From: Byssothecium circinans
Taxonomy: Eukaryota > Ascomycota > Dothideomycetes > Pleosporales > Massarinaceae
Direction of reading: 5' to 3'
Assembly (NCBI GenBank): GCA_010015675.1
Contig: ML977070.1
Coordinates: 1 to 39,092 of the forward strand
DNA length: 39,092 nucleotides
The position numbers and the translations under genes are program-made. Below, one piece after another: positions 1-10,469 of the stretch; position 1 is the stretch's first letter, and each line of letters starts with the position of its first letter. The notes beneath the pieces are model-generated. The model had not been told where the DNA came from and searched no databases. It saw nothing but the letters and a program-made list of their open reading frames with translations.

Positions 1-171
1 AAAAAATTCGGCATCTGTAGCACCTATATCGCGCTGTAGAGCTTCATAAAGTGGGTGGCAGGCATCGTCAAAACCGTGCGCGGGGTGAGAACGTGCGTTG
101 GCTGATTCAGCACGGTACTCCTCGCGCGCGAGTACAGGCGGTATCGACCTGCTTCAAGCCGTGAACCGCCG

Positions 172-399
172 GTGGACATGAACGTGCGACGTGTCTTGGA
201 TGTCCGCCTCAACGAAGCGTGTGTTCCTGGGTGCGGCCACCAGCACTGCGACGACTGCCTGCGAGTCACACAGCCCGAAGAGGATGAGTGGCTTGTGCGC
301 GTGGTTGACGACGCAGCCATTGCGGAGCGTATTGCGAAGGCTGGTCAGGCCTTGAGAGCCGTTAGTCTCATGACCCCTAAAGGACTAAGAGGACTTTGA
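172..399 (+). CDS. possible C-terminal fragment, hypothetical
   Basis: A short open frame stays open from about 103, after a TGA at 100-102, to a stop at 397-399. It contains a compact cysteine/histidine cluster (CVPGCGHQHCDDC) followed by an acidic and then helical stretch. The cluster resembles a small zinc-binding knuckle, but I recognise no family. No start exon is visible in the first 100 bp, so if this is real it is the last exon of a gene beginning outside the window. It may also be chance; the reverse strand is open over much of the same stretch. Confidence 0.25.
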   Translation: MDMNVRRVLDVRLNEACVPGCGHQHCDDCLRVTQPEEDEWLVRVVDDAAIAERIAKAGQALRAVSLMTPKGLRGL

Positions 400-951
400 A
401 GCTTCCCTTCACTGCTTGAATCATGCTTTAGCTGCACCAGAGCATGACGTTTTTAACATTATAGCCTTAATAGTGAGATTCAACACTATTTACTCACGTG
501 CACTCTTAACCTCCCTGCATTTAGTCGTCGTTTTGTTCGTTCACTGGGTTTGTTAACGTTGTTGTGCCGTCATTTTTTTGTTATCCTAGGAATGATTCGG
601 CGTAATGGTATTTTGATCAGTCGATGCTTTCATTATATTTTAACTCTTTACCGATACCTGTTTATCGAGCAGGATAGCAGTGTTTCTGTTCGCTATCAAC
701 GTTGTGAAGCTACGATGAACCCTGCTCAACAGCCTGCTATGATGAACACTGCTTAGGGATACACTGTGCATTGTGCGGATGGCTTAATTATTTTAGCCTC
801 TGCCATATAAGTATTCAAGCGATACCGCGCGGCATCTCGTTACCACGTTCGCGAGCGGAAAAAAAGCCTGATCCCACACTCATACGGAATCTTGATCCCA
901 AAAACAAAGACCTAACTCTGAGCAGTCGTGCAGTAATTGTGTTTAAAAAAT
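400..951. other. gene-free stretch, AT-rich
   Basis: I see no convincing coding sequence here. The stretch is rich in A and T with short homopolymers, and the small open frames have no recognisable protein features. It may hold the promoter of the following cysteine-rich gene. Confidence 0.4.
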
Positions 952-1482
952 ATGTACAATTACAATCGATTCAAGCTCAGAGCACGCCTATGCAGCAACT
1001 CAGATACTTGCGCTTCTGAAGAAGATGCAACCTATTCTGACCTGGCCATGGCCAAGGTCGTGCGAGAATACTTAAACTCCTGTCTTGTTACCAACGGTGG
1101 CAAGCTAAAGTGTCACTGTGGATTTTTGAACGTTGTTCGCATCTACGAAGGATATTTTCCGCTCGGTTACGCCAAGTGCGGCAATTATTGGCACTGCCCT
1201 ATAACCATTTTCCCCGGATTCCGTGACCGCCGTGGGATACTCACTCCCCTCGACGTAAATGCAAACACCGATATCTCTTGGAATGGTTCCATGAGAGAGG
1301 TTCCGTACATACAAGTCTGCCCGGATTGCGCACTGTCGCACCGAGCTAGTGTACGCAACGAAAAGGTGGTCTTCCATCATATCAAATGCCCTTGCGGCGC
1401 CGGCTCCAATGAGTATTGGGCACGATTCTATCTTGAGCTGGATCAATGGAAGTTGTGGTTCCTTAGCACGTTTCCAGATTGA
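952..1482 (+). CDS. cysteine-rich hypothetical protein, tandem copy 1
   Basis: One open frame encodes 176 residues from the ATG at 952, or 144 from the ATG at 1048, which sits in a better context (gccATGg). I do not recognise the family. It carries a spaced set of paired cysteines that looks like zinc ligands: CHC, then PLGYAKC and WHC, then CPDCALSHRA, then KCPCG. The next gene has the same elements in the same order and spacing, so the two are tandem paralogues. There is no signal peptide or membrane segment. The ATG at 952 leaves about 55 residues before the first cysteine pair, close to the 50 in copy 2, which mildly favours it. A structural zinc-binding role is inference; function is unknown. 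Confidence 0.6.
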   Translation: MYNYNRFKLRARLCSNSDTCASEEDATYSDLAMAKVVREYLNSCLVTNGGKLKCHCGFLNVVRIYEGYFPLGYAKCGNYWHCPITIFPGFRDRRGILTPLDVNANTDISWNGSMREVPYIQVCPDCALSHRASVRNEKVVFHHIKCPCGAGSNEYWARFYLELDQWKLWFLSTFPD

Positions 1483-1776
1483 TTGACTCGAGTGTTCTTT
1501 CCGGCGCTTCTGTCACTCACACATTGTGAATGTATAAACCCGTTCTTGAACGCCTAGGTTTGCATCATCCATACACAACGAGAGTACATGTTGCAACACA
1601 TGCACAACCTCGTCGACGGTACCCCTGAAGTATAAGTAGAAGTGTGGACATCATACTCTAAGATCATAGTACTCGCATCACAACGCGTATAAGTTACAAA
1701 GACTTAGCCAACTCCATTCTTGTTTGATACAAGTCACTTAACACTTCCACCAAGAATCAGGAAAGAAGCCATTATC

Positions 1777-2472
1777 ATGGTCATTCTAAGCTTCGGGGCT
1801 TTGAACAAGGTCCTCGGGTTTGCGAAGATGACGGGAAGGCCTATGAGGGAGGCTCAGGTACCTAGATATCTAGAGAAACGCAAGGATAGATTCGCCGGTC
1901 GGAAAGGCATCTTCCTCTGCAAATGTGATACGCACAGTGATATTTATTCACACCCAGGACTCTTCCCTGTCGGATATATGAAATGTTCAAACCGCTGGTG
2001 CCGTCGAGTTTTTGAGGCACACTTCGGATCCACATTCGTCATGTATCTTCCCCCCAATAGGGCCAACACTTGGGATGGGGATCCCGAAAATACGCCATAT
2101 TTCCAGCTGTGCAAAAACTGCGGGTTGAGCCATCGCGCTAGGGTCGATGGTTACTGCGACAGGGTAGTGTTTTGTGAGGCCACTTGCCCATGTGGCAATG
2201 TCTTGGATGGCTCGAATCGCTTCTTCATGAATTATGAAAAAGATGATCGAGACCCTAGAATGGTTGTGTATGGTCAAAATCTCCAGCATCGTGTTGGCTT
2301 TGGGTTCTCAGTGAATGGTCGACCTGTTGGAAATAACGTACGTCCCCTTTCTCCGGAACCGGGTTTGAACTTCTCCACGGGATCGAGTAACACGAGTCCT
2401 AACTCGAGCAGGACTCGAACAATTTCTCCTCAGATCCATTCTACATGGCATACAGGCTCTCGGTACGGTTAA
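1777..2472 (+). CDS. cysteine-rich hypothetical protein, tandem copy 2
   Basis: An intronless frame of 231 residues from the ATG at 1777. The frame is open further upstream, but no earlier ATG exists in it. It shares an ordered motif set with the preceding gene: CKC, FPVGYMKCSN, RWC, PYFQLCKNCGLSHRARV, then VVF and TCPCG, followed by an aromatic RFF. The order of eight shared cysteines and the SHRA histidine suggests a common metal-bound fold. The C-terminal 65 residues or so are rich in Ser, Thr, Asn and Pro and look disordered; copy 1 lacks this tail. The family is not one I can name. A lineage-specific nuclear or cytosolic zinc protein is a guess. Confidence 0.6.
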   Translation: MVILSFGALNKVLGFAKMTGRPMREAQVPRYLEKRKDRFAGRKGIFLCKCDTHSDIYSHPGLFPVGYMKCSNRWCRRVFEAHFGSTFVMYLPPNRANTWDGDPENTPYFQLCKNCGLSHRARVDGYCDRVVFCEATCPCGNVLDGSNRFFMNYEKDDRDPRMVVYGQNLQHRVGFGFSVNGRPVGNNVRPLSPEPGLNFSTGSSNTSPNSSRTRTISPQIHSTWHTGSRYG

Positions 2473-3284
2473 ATTAGTATCCTTGCGCTTTCTAACTTTT
2501 ATTCACTTTCGGTCCCTTTTTGAAGCCTGTATTCAATCGAAATTTGTGTTTTTGTTAGTCTTAAATCTCTGAATCAATGCCTGTGACATTGTGAATTGAC
2601 TTGTCGATATCATCTCTGTTGGACGAAGGTAATCCGATGAGAATTCATCAGTCCAGTCTGACAATCTCTGACTGTTGGTTGCCCCGCGCATCATGCCACT
2701 CAAATCTATGCCAGATGTAGCTGTCCATAGAGGTATTAGACATGAAAGTCGTTGGAATTCGACGTAATGTATTGTCATTAGTATACATCACCCTCACTTT
2801 GGGACCACACTTTTTCGCGTCCATCACCTCCCCATAAAGAATACACCCCACACAGCATCGTATCACATCACTTAACTACCAGTCTTTCCTTCATTCCAAA
2901 TAAGCTTATCCAATCCAACCTTGCCAGGAGACTTCGGCGCCGCAATAAGCGCCGCAATAAGCGCCGCAATAAGCGCCGCAATAAACGCCGCCCAGAAATT
3001 AATCGTTAGCTTTCTTTTTCCGAGAGGGTAGTTGGACTATCTTTCTTTATCCAACCTTATCATGGACGCTTTCGCCTTGTCACATTCGCATCCGAAACGT
3101 AACAAAGCCACTGCTTTCCATGCCATACTCTAGAAATCTATAACTTGAGAAAATGTGTTGGTTGGAGCACTCACGTAGCTTTATATCAAAGGCCATCCCC
3201 CACAATTTTTACTTCTTCCTAGCTCGACAGCAAGACCTTGATGCAAACTCGTGATTCATCTTCAGCTTACTCGATTTCGAAACG
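2473..3284. other. intergenic, convergent gene ends
   Basis: The stretch lies between the 3' end of the cysteine-rich gene and the 3' end of the Zn2Cys6 regulator. Apart from a short tandem repeat near 2937 I see no gene or RNA in it. Confidence 0.5.
2937..2990. repeat. 12-bp tandem repeat, four perfect copies
   Basis: The unit GCGCCGCAATAA occurs four times in a row (2937-2984), followed by a half unit with one change (ACGCCG). It is a minisatellite-like repeat in the intergenic space with no coding frame. Confidence 0.9.
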
Positions 3285-5772
3285 TCAAAAGCCCCCATCC
3301 ACGTCAAAAGACCAAAAATCCGGAAACGTCCAACCCGCAAGATCAACCTGCATATCTTGTAAATCATCGAATGCACCACCAATATCTGTTCCCTCTGCCA
3401 TTGCACTCGCAAGTCCTCCAGCTCCTGGTATGAACGTTGGGAGAACATTTTCATTATTGATAGCTATGGGTGTTGTATTGGTCTGATTTGACACTGCAGG
3501 CGAGGGCAGAGCGACAGTGTTCCGTAGCGCCGCAGCAAAATTATTCTCGGGGTCTTTTTGAAGGGCAAGAACGCGGAAACAGAGCGATGTCACGCGTTCG
3601 AGCGCTTTGCGTGCGCGAGATTGGAGGTCATCGGGTGCAGTATTCGTAATTGAGGCGATGGAAGTGACGGGCTGGTTCGTAGAGGGCATGATGCCGATTG
3701 CAGCGCAGAGAAGCCAGTATTCGATGTAACCTGTGCCTAGACGTAGAAGCTTGTACTCGAATAGTTGACGAACTTTTTCTAAGAGGTCTATTGCAGTGGT
3801 GCAGAGCGTTGTTGTCAGGAAATTGTTTTGTGGAAGATGCGCAATTTTCAAGTTTGACGTATTGGAGAAGGGCTGCTTTCCCATTGCTGCGCTACCGACA
3901 TCCATGCTTTGGATGTTACTGGCTAGCGTGGGTGGTAGATCGGATGCTGAAGTGAGGGTGCAGTTGTAGTAGACGGTTTGGGCGAGTGTGACACCTGTGC
4001 GCAAGACGTCGTTGCGGATGTTGTTCAAAGCTAACATACCCTTCGAGACGAGGTTTTCGTACGATGAGAGGATATTGCTTGCGGCGTCTACGCATACTGT
4101 CAGAGAGTAGCTGTAGCGCTGGTTGTTGGCGGCAAGCTTCGCGTAAGGTCGGTGTAGGATCAGCAGGAACTGTCTTAGTTGGAAGTCGAGCAGAGCTGAA
4201 GCTGTGGTAGCTCGCTGATCATCCCACGTCGGTATCGTTGCCAACAAAGACGTAATCTGAGCATCGTAGTGCAGCACGTCCGTGTATTGAAGGTCAGTTG
4301 TTGGGTTGTTGAGTAATTGCATCATGTGAACACGCAAAGGCAGCGACTTCAGAGCTACATTGAGATACGACGCTGATGTGAAATGTTCAATGGGCCGTCC
4401 AGCAGGTATTTGTGGCATGTCCGGCGAGAATGCATCGTCGGGAAGGTTCGCTGGCGGCTGGACGTCAAAATAAAGCCCACACAAGGATGATTGAAGACCA
4501 CAGTCAATCGAAGTCTGGAGCTCCAATTCCGCAATAGTCACCCAAATCCGTCGTCTCATCTCTTTTTCGTACTCCGATATCCTCCCACCAGCTAATAATG
4601 ACGGGTTACGGTGCATGCCGGAAGCAATAGCAAGCCGCATCATCTCCCCAGAATTGACCCAGTCTTGCTTCAACTTGAGACAATTCGCCCTCTTTGAGAG
4701 CAGGGAAAAGCATTGGAGCTGGAAGAAAGCAAGTGTGAGCTGTTTTCGAGATTGACGGGCCAGCCAAACATCGCACGCGTTGACCAGGTTGAGTGCATCT
4801 TCGCGGTCAGCGGAGCTGTCACCAACAAATACGTTTTCGTTGTTAGGTCTAGCGCATTTGGTGATGGCGACAATGTATATCAGAATGGCGGCGAAGCTGG
4901 CAAGTATCTCGTCGTTTGACTTTCTGGCCCAGAAGGTCTGGTAGTCTTTCCAAAAAGTAGGCTCGTGCAAGATGCGGTAGGAAGTTTCCCATGTCTGGAA
5001 GTATACAGCCACGTGCTGGTCGACGATGCTCTTTTGGGGGACGAGAGCAAAGACCTCTTCGTCATAGCCGTGCATCTTGTGCCCTTTGTCTTTGAGAATG
5101 ATCTTCCGTCGCTCCCTGAATGCTTTGAAGTCGTGGCGTATGCGGTGCATATTACCATCAGAATTGAGAGCCTCGCGCGTGAAAGCTTGCAGCTCACTAA
5201 ACTACACAATGTCAGCCCAGAAATCTACATCCGTTCATGGTAGAGATATGCACCTGATTCAAAGAGCTGAGTGGACTAGTCGATCCATAGAACTGCGTTT
5301 TGAAGCCCTTGCCTCTGAACATCATGTCTTCACGAATCATCAGTTCTTCAGGCTGGACATTATCGAAGCGCGACGACGACAGATCAAAAGAAGAATGCTT
5401 AGTCCCTTCTAATGCAGCCAACTTCTTTTCCATCATCTCCAAGCGTCGGTCCTGCGCCCTCAACTTCCAGTTCAGAGTGTCGGACGAAGCAAGAGCGATG
5501 TCCGTATGATACTGAGGTGCAAAAGACGGAGGCCCAGGTTCCGCATGGCCGTCACCATTGGTAGGCAATTCTTCGATTAGGCGAGGATCATAAGTGCATT
5601 GGTCGGCTCGCCCCGTTTTCTGGCAGCGTCCACAGACTGGGAAAAGGCGGTCGCATTTCATCTTCCTGTTGCGACATGCGTAGCACGACAACACTTTGCG
5701 CTTCTTGCTGATTCGCTTCTCCGGAGAACCATCAGGAGAGTCTTCTCGCGACTCGGCGCTCCTGGTTGACAT
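3285..5772 (-). CDS. Zn2Cys6 fungal transcription factor
   Basis: A nuclear DNA-binding regulator of the Gal4 class, 811 residues in two exons (5772-5254 and 5201-3285). The 52-bp intron is phase 0, with donor GTGCAT and acceptor TAG at 5202. The next AG would put a TGA in frame. The binuclear zinc cluster uses Cys30, 33, 40, 47, 50 and 59 (C-x2-C-x6-C-x6-C-x2-C-x8-C) and is preceded by a basic run (KRISKKRK). A short coiled-coil (about residues 98-115) follows. Exon 2 carries the fungal_trans middle homology region, including RRRIWVTIAELELQTSIDCG. The C terminus is acidic and aromatic, like an activation region. It is divergent from the GH7 gene nearly 3 kb away; target genes cannot be told from the sequence. 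Confidence 0.93.
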
Positions 5773-8729
5773 GGCGCTGTACTGGTACTGTAGGGAAAGG
5801 ATCCAAGGCCGTCGGACAAGGCGGAGATGCGATGGAGATGCTGCGGGGGATGAGCGACATCAAGTAGCTGTCGGATTTGGGGGCCGGAGCGGACACCAGG
5901 TCCGAGCGTCGTCAGGCGGAGATTGCGCAGACGGAAACAAAACATGGTAACGGTTTTGTTGTCGACTTCAGGGCGCAATCTTGAAGATCTTGGTTTTTGT
6001 AAGATATGGTGAAAGAGTGTTTGACGATGGGGAAGTCTGGACGCCACCTGAAAGCTATTTTTGTTATGAATCTTCACTTCTCCACCTCCGAACCTCTTCC
6101 AACATGTGCATTTGTCAGAATCAGACATGCAATCCAATAAATTATCTTATTTTTTCAAGCATCAAGGGACATTATAATTGCAAACATGCGCCATACGTAG
6201 CTACGTACCTGAATACCTAAGAATTTATTTGCACATGTGACTTGGGAGGTGAAAGATCATGTGATGCTTAGTCATTGACACCGTGATTGGAATTCAAGCC
6301 AGCACGAGATTCGCACCGCTGCTTACACCTCGACCTCCGCGCCGCGACTCAAGTCACGGCCACTTTAGTCCGCAACTTTATTGCATTCTGAGAACAGAAA
6401 TGCGATATGCATGTCACGCTGCTCGTCGGCCCGTCCACCATACGACTTTCTCCATTTACCCGGTTTGCAATGCGCCTCCGTTCCTACCTAGGTAATTAGA
6501 TAATAGCTATGACCAGCGTGCAAGGTACCACACCAGCGCGCAACGCCAACTCATGCTTTCTTCCTCAGCCTACAGCTTCAAAATATATTACATCATCCTC
6601 TGCACCATGCTGCCCCGTCTGCGCATTGCACAATGGAAGGCTCCCGCGATCCCGAGCGCCAAGATTTAGATATATCGCCGCGCAATCTCATCTTCACGCA
6701 GGAGCCCGATAGATCTGCTTTATCATGCAGTCATTGATTGGCTACGCGCTGGAAATTGACCCTATAGTCGTTGAGTTATATGGCATTGGAGATTCAAGTA
6801 CCGTTAAGATGCTACACTTGCCATCTAGAGAGAGCCCAGTACCAAGTTTCCACACTTTGTACACTCTATCACTAAGCCACCAAGACCTTGATCTTTGGTA
6901 GCCTCAGTAAAGAGCGCTCAGTCTGCCTTTCTACCCTTCGATGCACCTTTACCCGCTCTCCGTGGGGCCGTGGTAGACAAGTTGCATGTGTGGCCACACT
7001 GCGTGGAGCGCACTACTTAAGGTACGGCCTCGCACCATCCCCAGGAACTTTCAGCCTCCATGAGCCTCCCCTCGGCCCATGCCTGTGTCAATGCTACGTT
7101 CAAACCCCGGTTGAACACCCACGACACTATACCCGACCCATCCTCCGAAATCTAGCTCAGTTAAGGCACCGCTTTCAGATCTCAAACGACTAATGAAGGA
7201 TTTCGCTGCACGCTCTGTCTGGCAGAAGCATGGTCATTCAATATACCGTCGATTCAATCCAGTGCCGCATATAATGGTTGGCTACAGACTACCATGAGCA
7301 TGGTTCGGCCTTGCCTATACAACCAGCTGTCGAATGCATACAGCAAAATTCCAGAGCGTGGGAGAACACTTCCAATTGCCCGACATCGCGAGCACTCAAG
7401 CGCCCAATCATTTGTTCTGCTCTACTGGACCGGAACGGCGACATTATCCCGTCGAGAGACTGGGCTGTCTAGGACGCAGCTTATCGGACCGCCATTTAGG
7501 AATTGATTGTATCAGAGGACATGATGCACGGAGTTTCTTTTGTCTGGCAGAGTGTGCGGAGATGGCTGCTAGGCAAGACGTGGAGAATCCTTGTAACCCC
7601 GCATTTGTGGAGTACGGCAGGTGAGCTTATATGAACCCAAACCTTGACTTCATCTATACTATATTAAACATGCAAGCTTTGGAGCCCTATCGATAGCTTC
7701 GCCGACTCTTCTGATACTGCCCAGCCTTAATCTCCTCTGTTATACCACCAAAGAGAGTTCTTTCGAGCAATTGGACCCGGTCATTCCAGGTCACGACTTC
7801 TTCCAGAATGCTTCCATAGCCGCCGCATTCATCAATCAGGAACATCAATATCGACCATATTTTCCGAGATGAGCAGGATTTTGTTTCGGATTACCCTATT
7901 CAACATGGCGTCTCCGGGATAGCATCAGGAAGACCATTGCAAGCAGTTGAGGAAGTGAAACTGATGGCAAGACTTGAAGTATGAATTGGAATGTCCACCT
8001 CGACGCTTTTAGGACACTATCGGACGATTCCTTCTACGCTCCCACGAAATGTCTTCTCGTGCCAACAGAACCAAGGCCGTCCTGATTATGGTTCTACTTT
8101 GCCATCTAATAGCCGGACCTGAAGCCGGTGGCCACCCTGGCCACCCTGGCCATGCACGACAATCACGAGGCCTCGTACCTTTGATGTTGTTACACGACCA
8201 TAGTGCATCTGAGGCTCAGTTCTTCCTTGGATGATCTTCACTCAATATGCAGGCCCGACATGCGCCAATCACCTACTCTGCCAAGCGTAGCAGAACATTC
8301 TCCCTCGAATACCCTTTCGGCAATGCCATTACTGTGCGCCAGGTGATCTCTCCGATGGCTGTTTTTGGCTGTCCCTTCATCTGCGTCCGCAGAATATCAT
8401 TGGGCAGCTTCAAAGTTCTTCCGGTCCAGAGTTTGCAGCAGATTGGGAGCACTAGGAGTGACAGGGCTTGGTCATCTCATTAGAACCATAGTACACTCGA
8501 CTCTCTCTGATATCCTTCACACTATTGCTAGCGGCCCAATGACCACGCAATTCCGCTTCCCGTCGTTCCGCGAAACTATTTGCACACCCCTGGATGAAGA
8601 AGGTAGTGTCTGCCACCCTGCGAACGGGAATGGATCCGACTTCGCCACCATGCGGCGACCCACGATATAAAAGCCGGGTCACCCAAATGATGTGCTCATC
8701 ACTCGACTTGTCACTCAGATTTAATCATC
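5773..8729. other. gene-poor 3-kb stretch between TF and GH7
   Basis: The divergent intergenic space holds the promoters of the Zn2Cys6 regulator and the GH7 cellulase. I find no conserved domain or credible multi-exon gene in it. Short open frames around 6283-6712, 6888-7193 and 8049-8234 have low-complexity or arginine/proline-rich translations and no family features. It may be old degraded DNA or a long regulatory region. Confidence 0.5.
8666..8672 (+). promoter_or_regulatory. TATA box of the GH7 gene
   Basis: TATAAAA lies 58 bp upstream of the GH7 start codon, a usual distance for a strongly induced fungal secreted-enzyme gene. Confidence 0.7.
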
Positions 8730-10136
8730 ATGTATCGAGCACTCGCAATTGCATCCCTCCTCGCGGCGGCCCAGGGCCAATTGGTCGGCACCCAGCAGAC
8801 TGAGACGCATCCTGGCATGACATGGCAACAATGTACCGCCAAAGGCAGCTGTACGACAAAGAACGGAAAGATTGTCATCGATTCTAACTGGCGTTGGCTC
8901 CATGGCAAGTCGAGCACCACCAACTGCTACGACGGCAACAAATGGGACGCTACACAGTGCCCAGACAACAAGGCTTGTTCCACCAACTGTGCCCTCGACG
9001 GAGCCGACTACTCTGGTACCTACGGAATCACTTCTAGTGGCAACTCTTTGCAGCTGAAGTTTGTCACCAAGGGATCCTTCTCGACCAACATTGGTTCGCG
9101 TACATATTTGATGAAGGATGATTCGACATACGAGATGTTCACGCTCGCCCCTAACCGGGAATTCACCTTCGACGTCGATCTCTCCCAACTACCCTGCGGT
9201 CTCAACGGTGCCCTGTACTTTGTGTCCATGGACGCAGATGGCGGCATGAAGAAATACTCCACCAACAAGGCTGGTGCCAAATACGGAACTGGATACTGCG
9301 ATGCCCAGTGCCCGCGTGACTTGAAGTTCATCAACGGCGAGGTAAGAAGCCTTCTAGAGTATTCCTAATCTGCATCACTCACACCACCGCAGGCCAACGT
9401 CGAAGGCTGGCAGCCGTCCAGCAACGATCAGAATGCCGGTGTTGGAGGTCACGGCTCTTGCTGTTCCGAAATGGATATTTGGGAAGCCAACTCAGTTTCT
9501 TCTGCCTACACGCCCCATTCCTGCACGACAATAGGGCAGGAAAGATGCAACGGCGACAGCTGTGGAGGAACCTACTCCGCCGACCGCTACGCCGGAACGT
9601 GTGATCCCGATGGCTGCGACTTCAACTCGTACCGTATGGGTGACAAGACCTTCTACGGCAAGGGCAAGACGGTCGATACGTCCAAGAAATTCACCGTCGT
9701 GACCCAATTCATTGGCTCGGGCGACAACCTGGAGATCAAGCGCTTTTACGTGCAGGGCGGCAAAACGATTCCCAACTCCGCGTCCACAATCCCCGGTATT
9801 GACGGCAACTCCATCACGACTAAGTTCTGTGACCAGCAGAAGGAGGTCTTTGGTGACAGGTACACGTACAAGGAGAAGGGTGGCAACGCCGGTATGTCAC
9901 GGGCGTTGACTGGTGGTATGGTCTTGGTCATGTCGTTATGGGATGACCACTATGCCAACATGCTCTGGCTTGACTCTAGCTATCCGACTGACAAGGACCC
10001 TTCGATACCCGGTATTGGCCGTGGAGAGTGCGCCACCACCTCTGGTGTTCCCGCTGATGTGGAGAAGAACAGCCCTGGTGCTTCAGTCACTTACTCGAAC
10101 ATCAAGGTTGGCCCGATTAACTCCACCTTCGGTTAG
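8730..10136 (+). CDS. GH7 cellobiohydrolase (reducing-end exo-cellulase), no CBM
   Basis: A secreted glycoside hydrolase family 7 enzyme of 451 residues, cleaving cellobiose from cellulose chains with retention. Two exons (8730-9341, 9393-10136) flank a 51-bp phase-0 intron with donor GTAAGA and acceptor CAG. A signal peptide covers about residues 1-17 ([16 protein letters not shown]). The family signature EMDIWEAN gives the catalytic triad Glu230 (nucleophile), Asp232 and Glu235 (acid/base). The tunnel-entrance tryptophan motif NWRWLH and [17 protein letters not shown] are those of cellobiohydrolases rather than endoglucanases. The protein ends right after the catalytic domain, with no linker or CBM1, so it would bind crystalline cellulose weakly unless helped. 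The TATA box is at 8666. Confidence 0.97.
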
Positions 10137-10469
10137 ATGGGATGACTAAATGGTGGAGGGTAGACCGGAAGGGTGAAAGTTGATGTGACTGAGGAAATTG
10201 TTCACTCGTTATCGTTCGTAGCTTTTGTACATACTCGTTGCCTAAGAAATTGCCTGCTGCGCATCATAACTTGCCTTGCCTCCCTCAATTCGCTCATTAC
10301 CTGGTCATGATAAAAAATGCGGTGCGTAATATCAGAGTCCCATCAAGCCAAGACAGAGACATGAACTGTGCATTTTTAATTCGCATTTCTAGAGTCTAAC
10401 CCGGGTATCATCCTGTCCTTTCGTTTCCATATCCATGCGCATCTTCCCTATAATCCAATGCCAAGCCTC
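10137..10469. other. short convergent intergenic region
   Basis: This stretch separates the 3' ends of the GH7 gene and the ferric-reductase-like gene. It should hold both 3' UTRs; no other feature was seen. Confidence 0.5.

Noticed and set aside
6283..7624. Several short plus-strand ORFs upstream of GH7
   Set aside because: Arg/Pro/His-rich translations with no domains, mutual overlap and no splice support.
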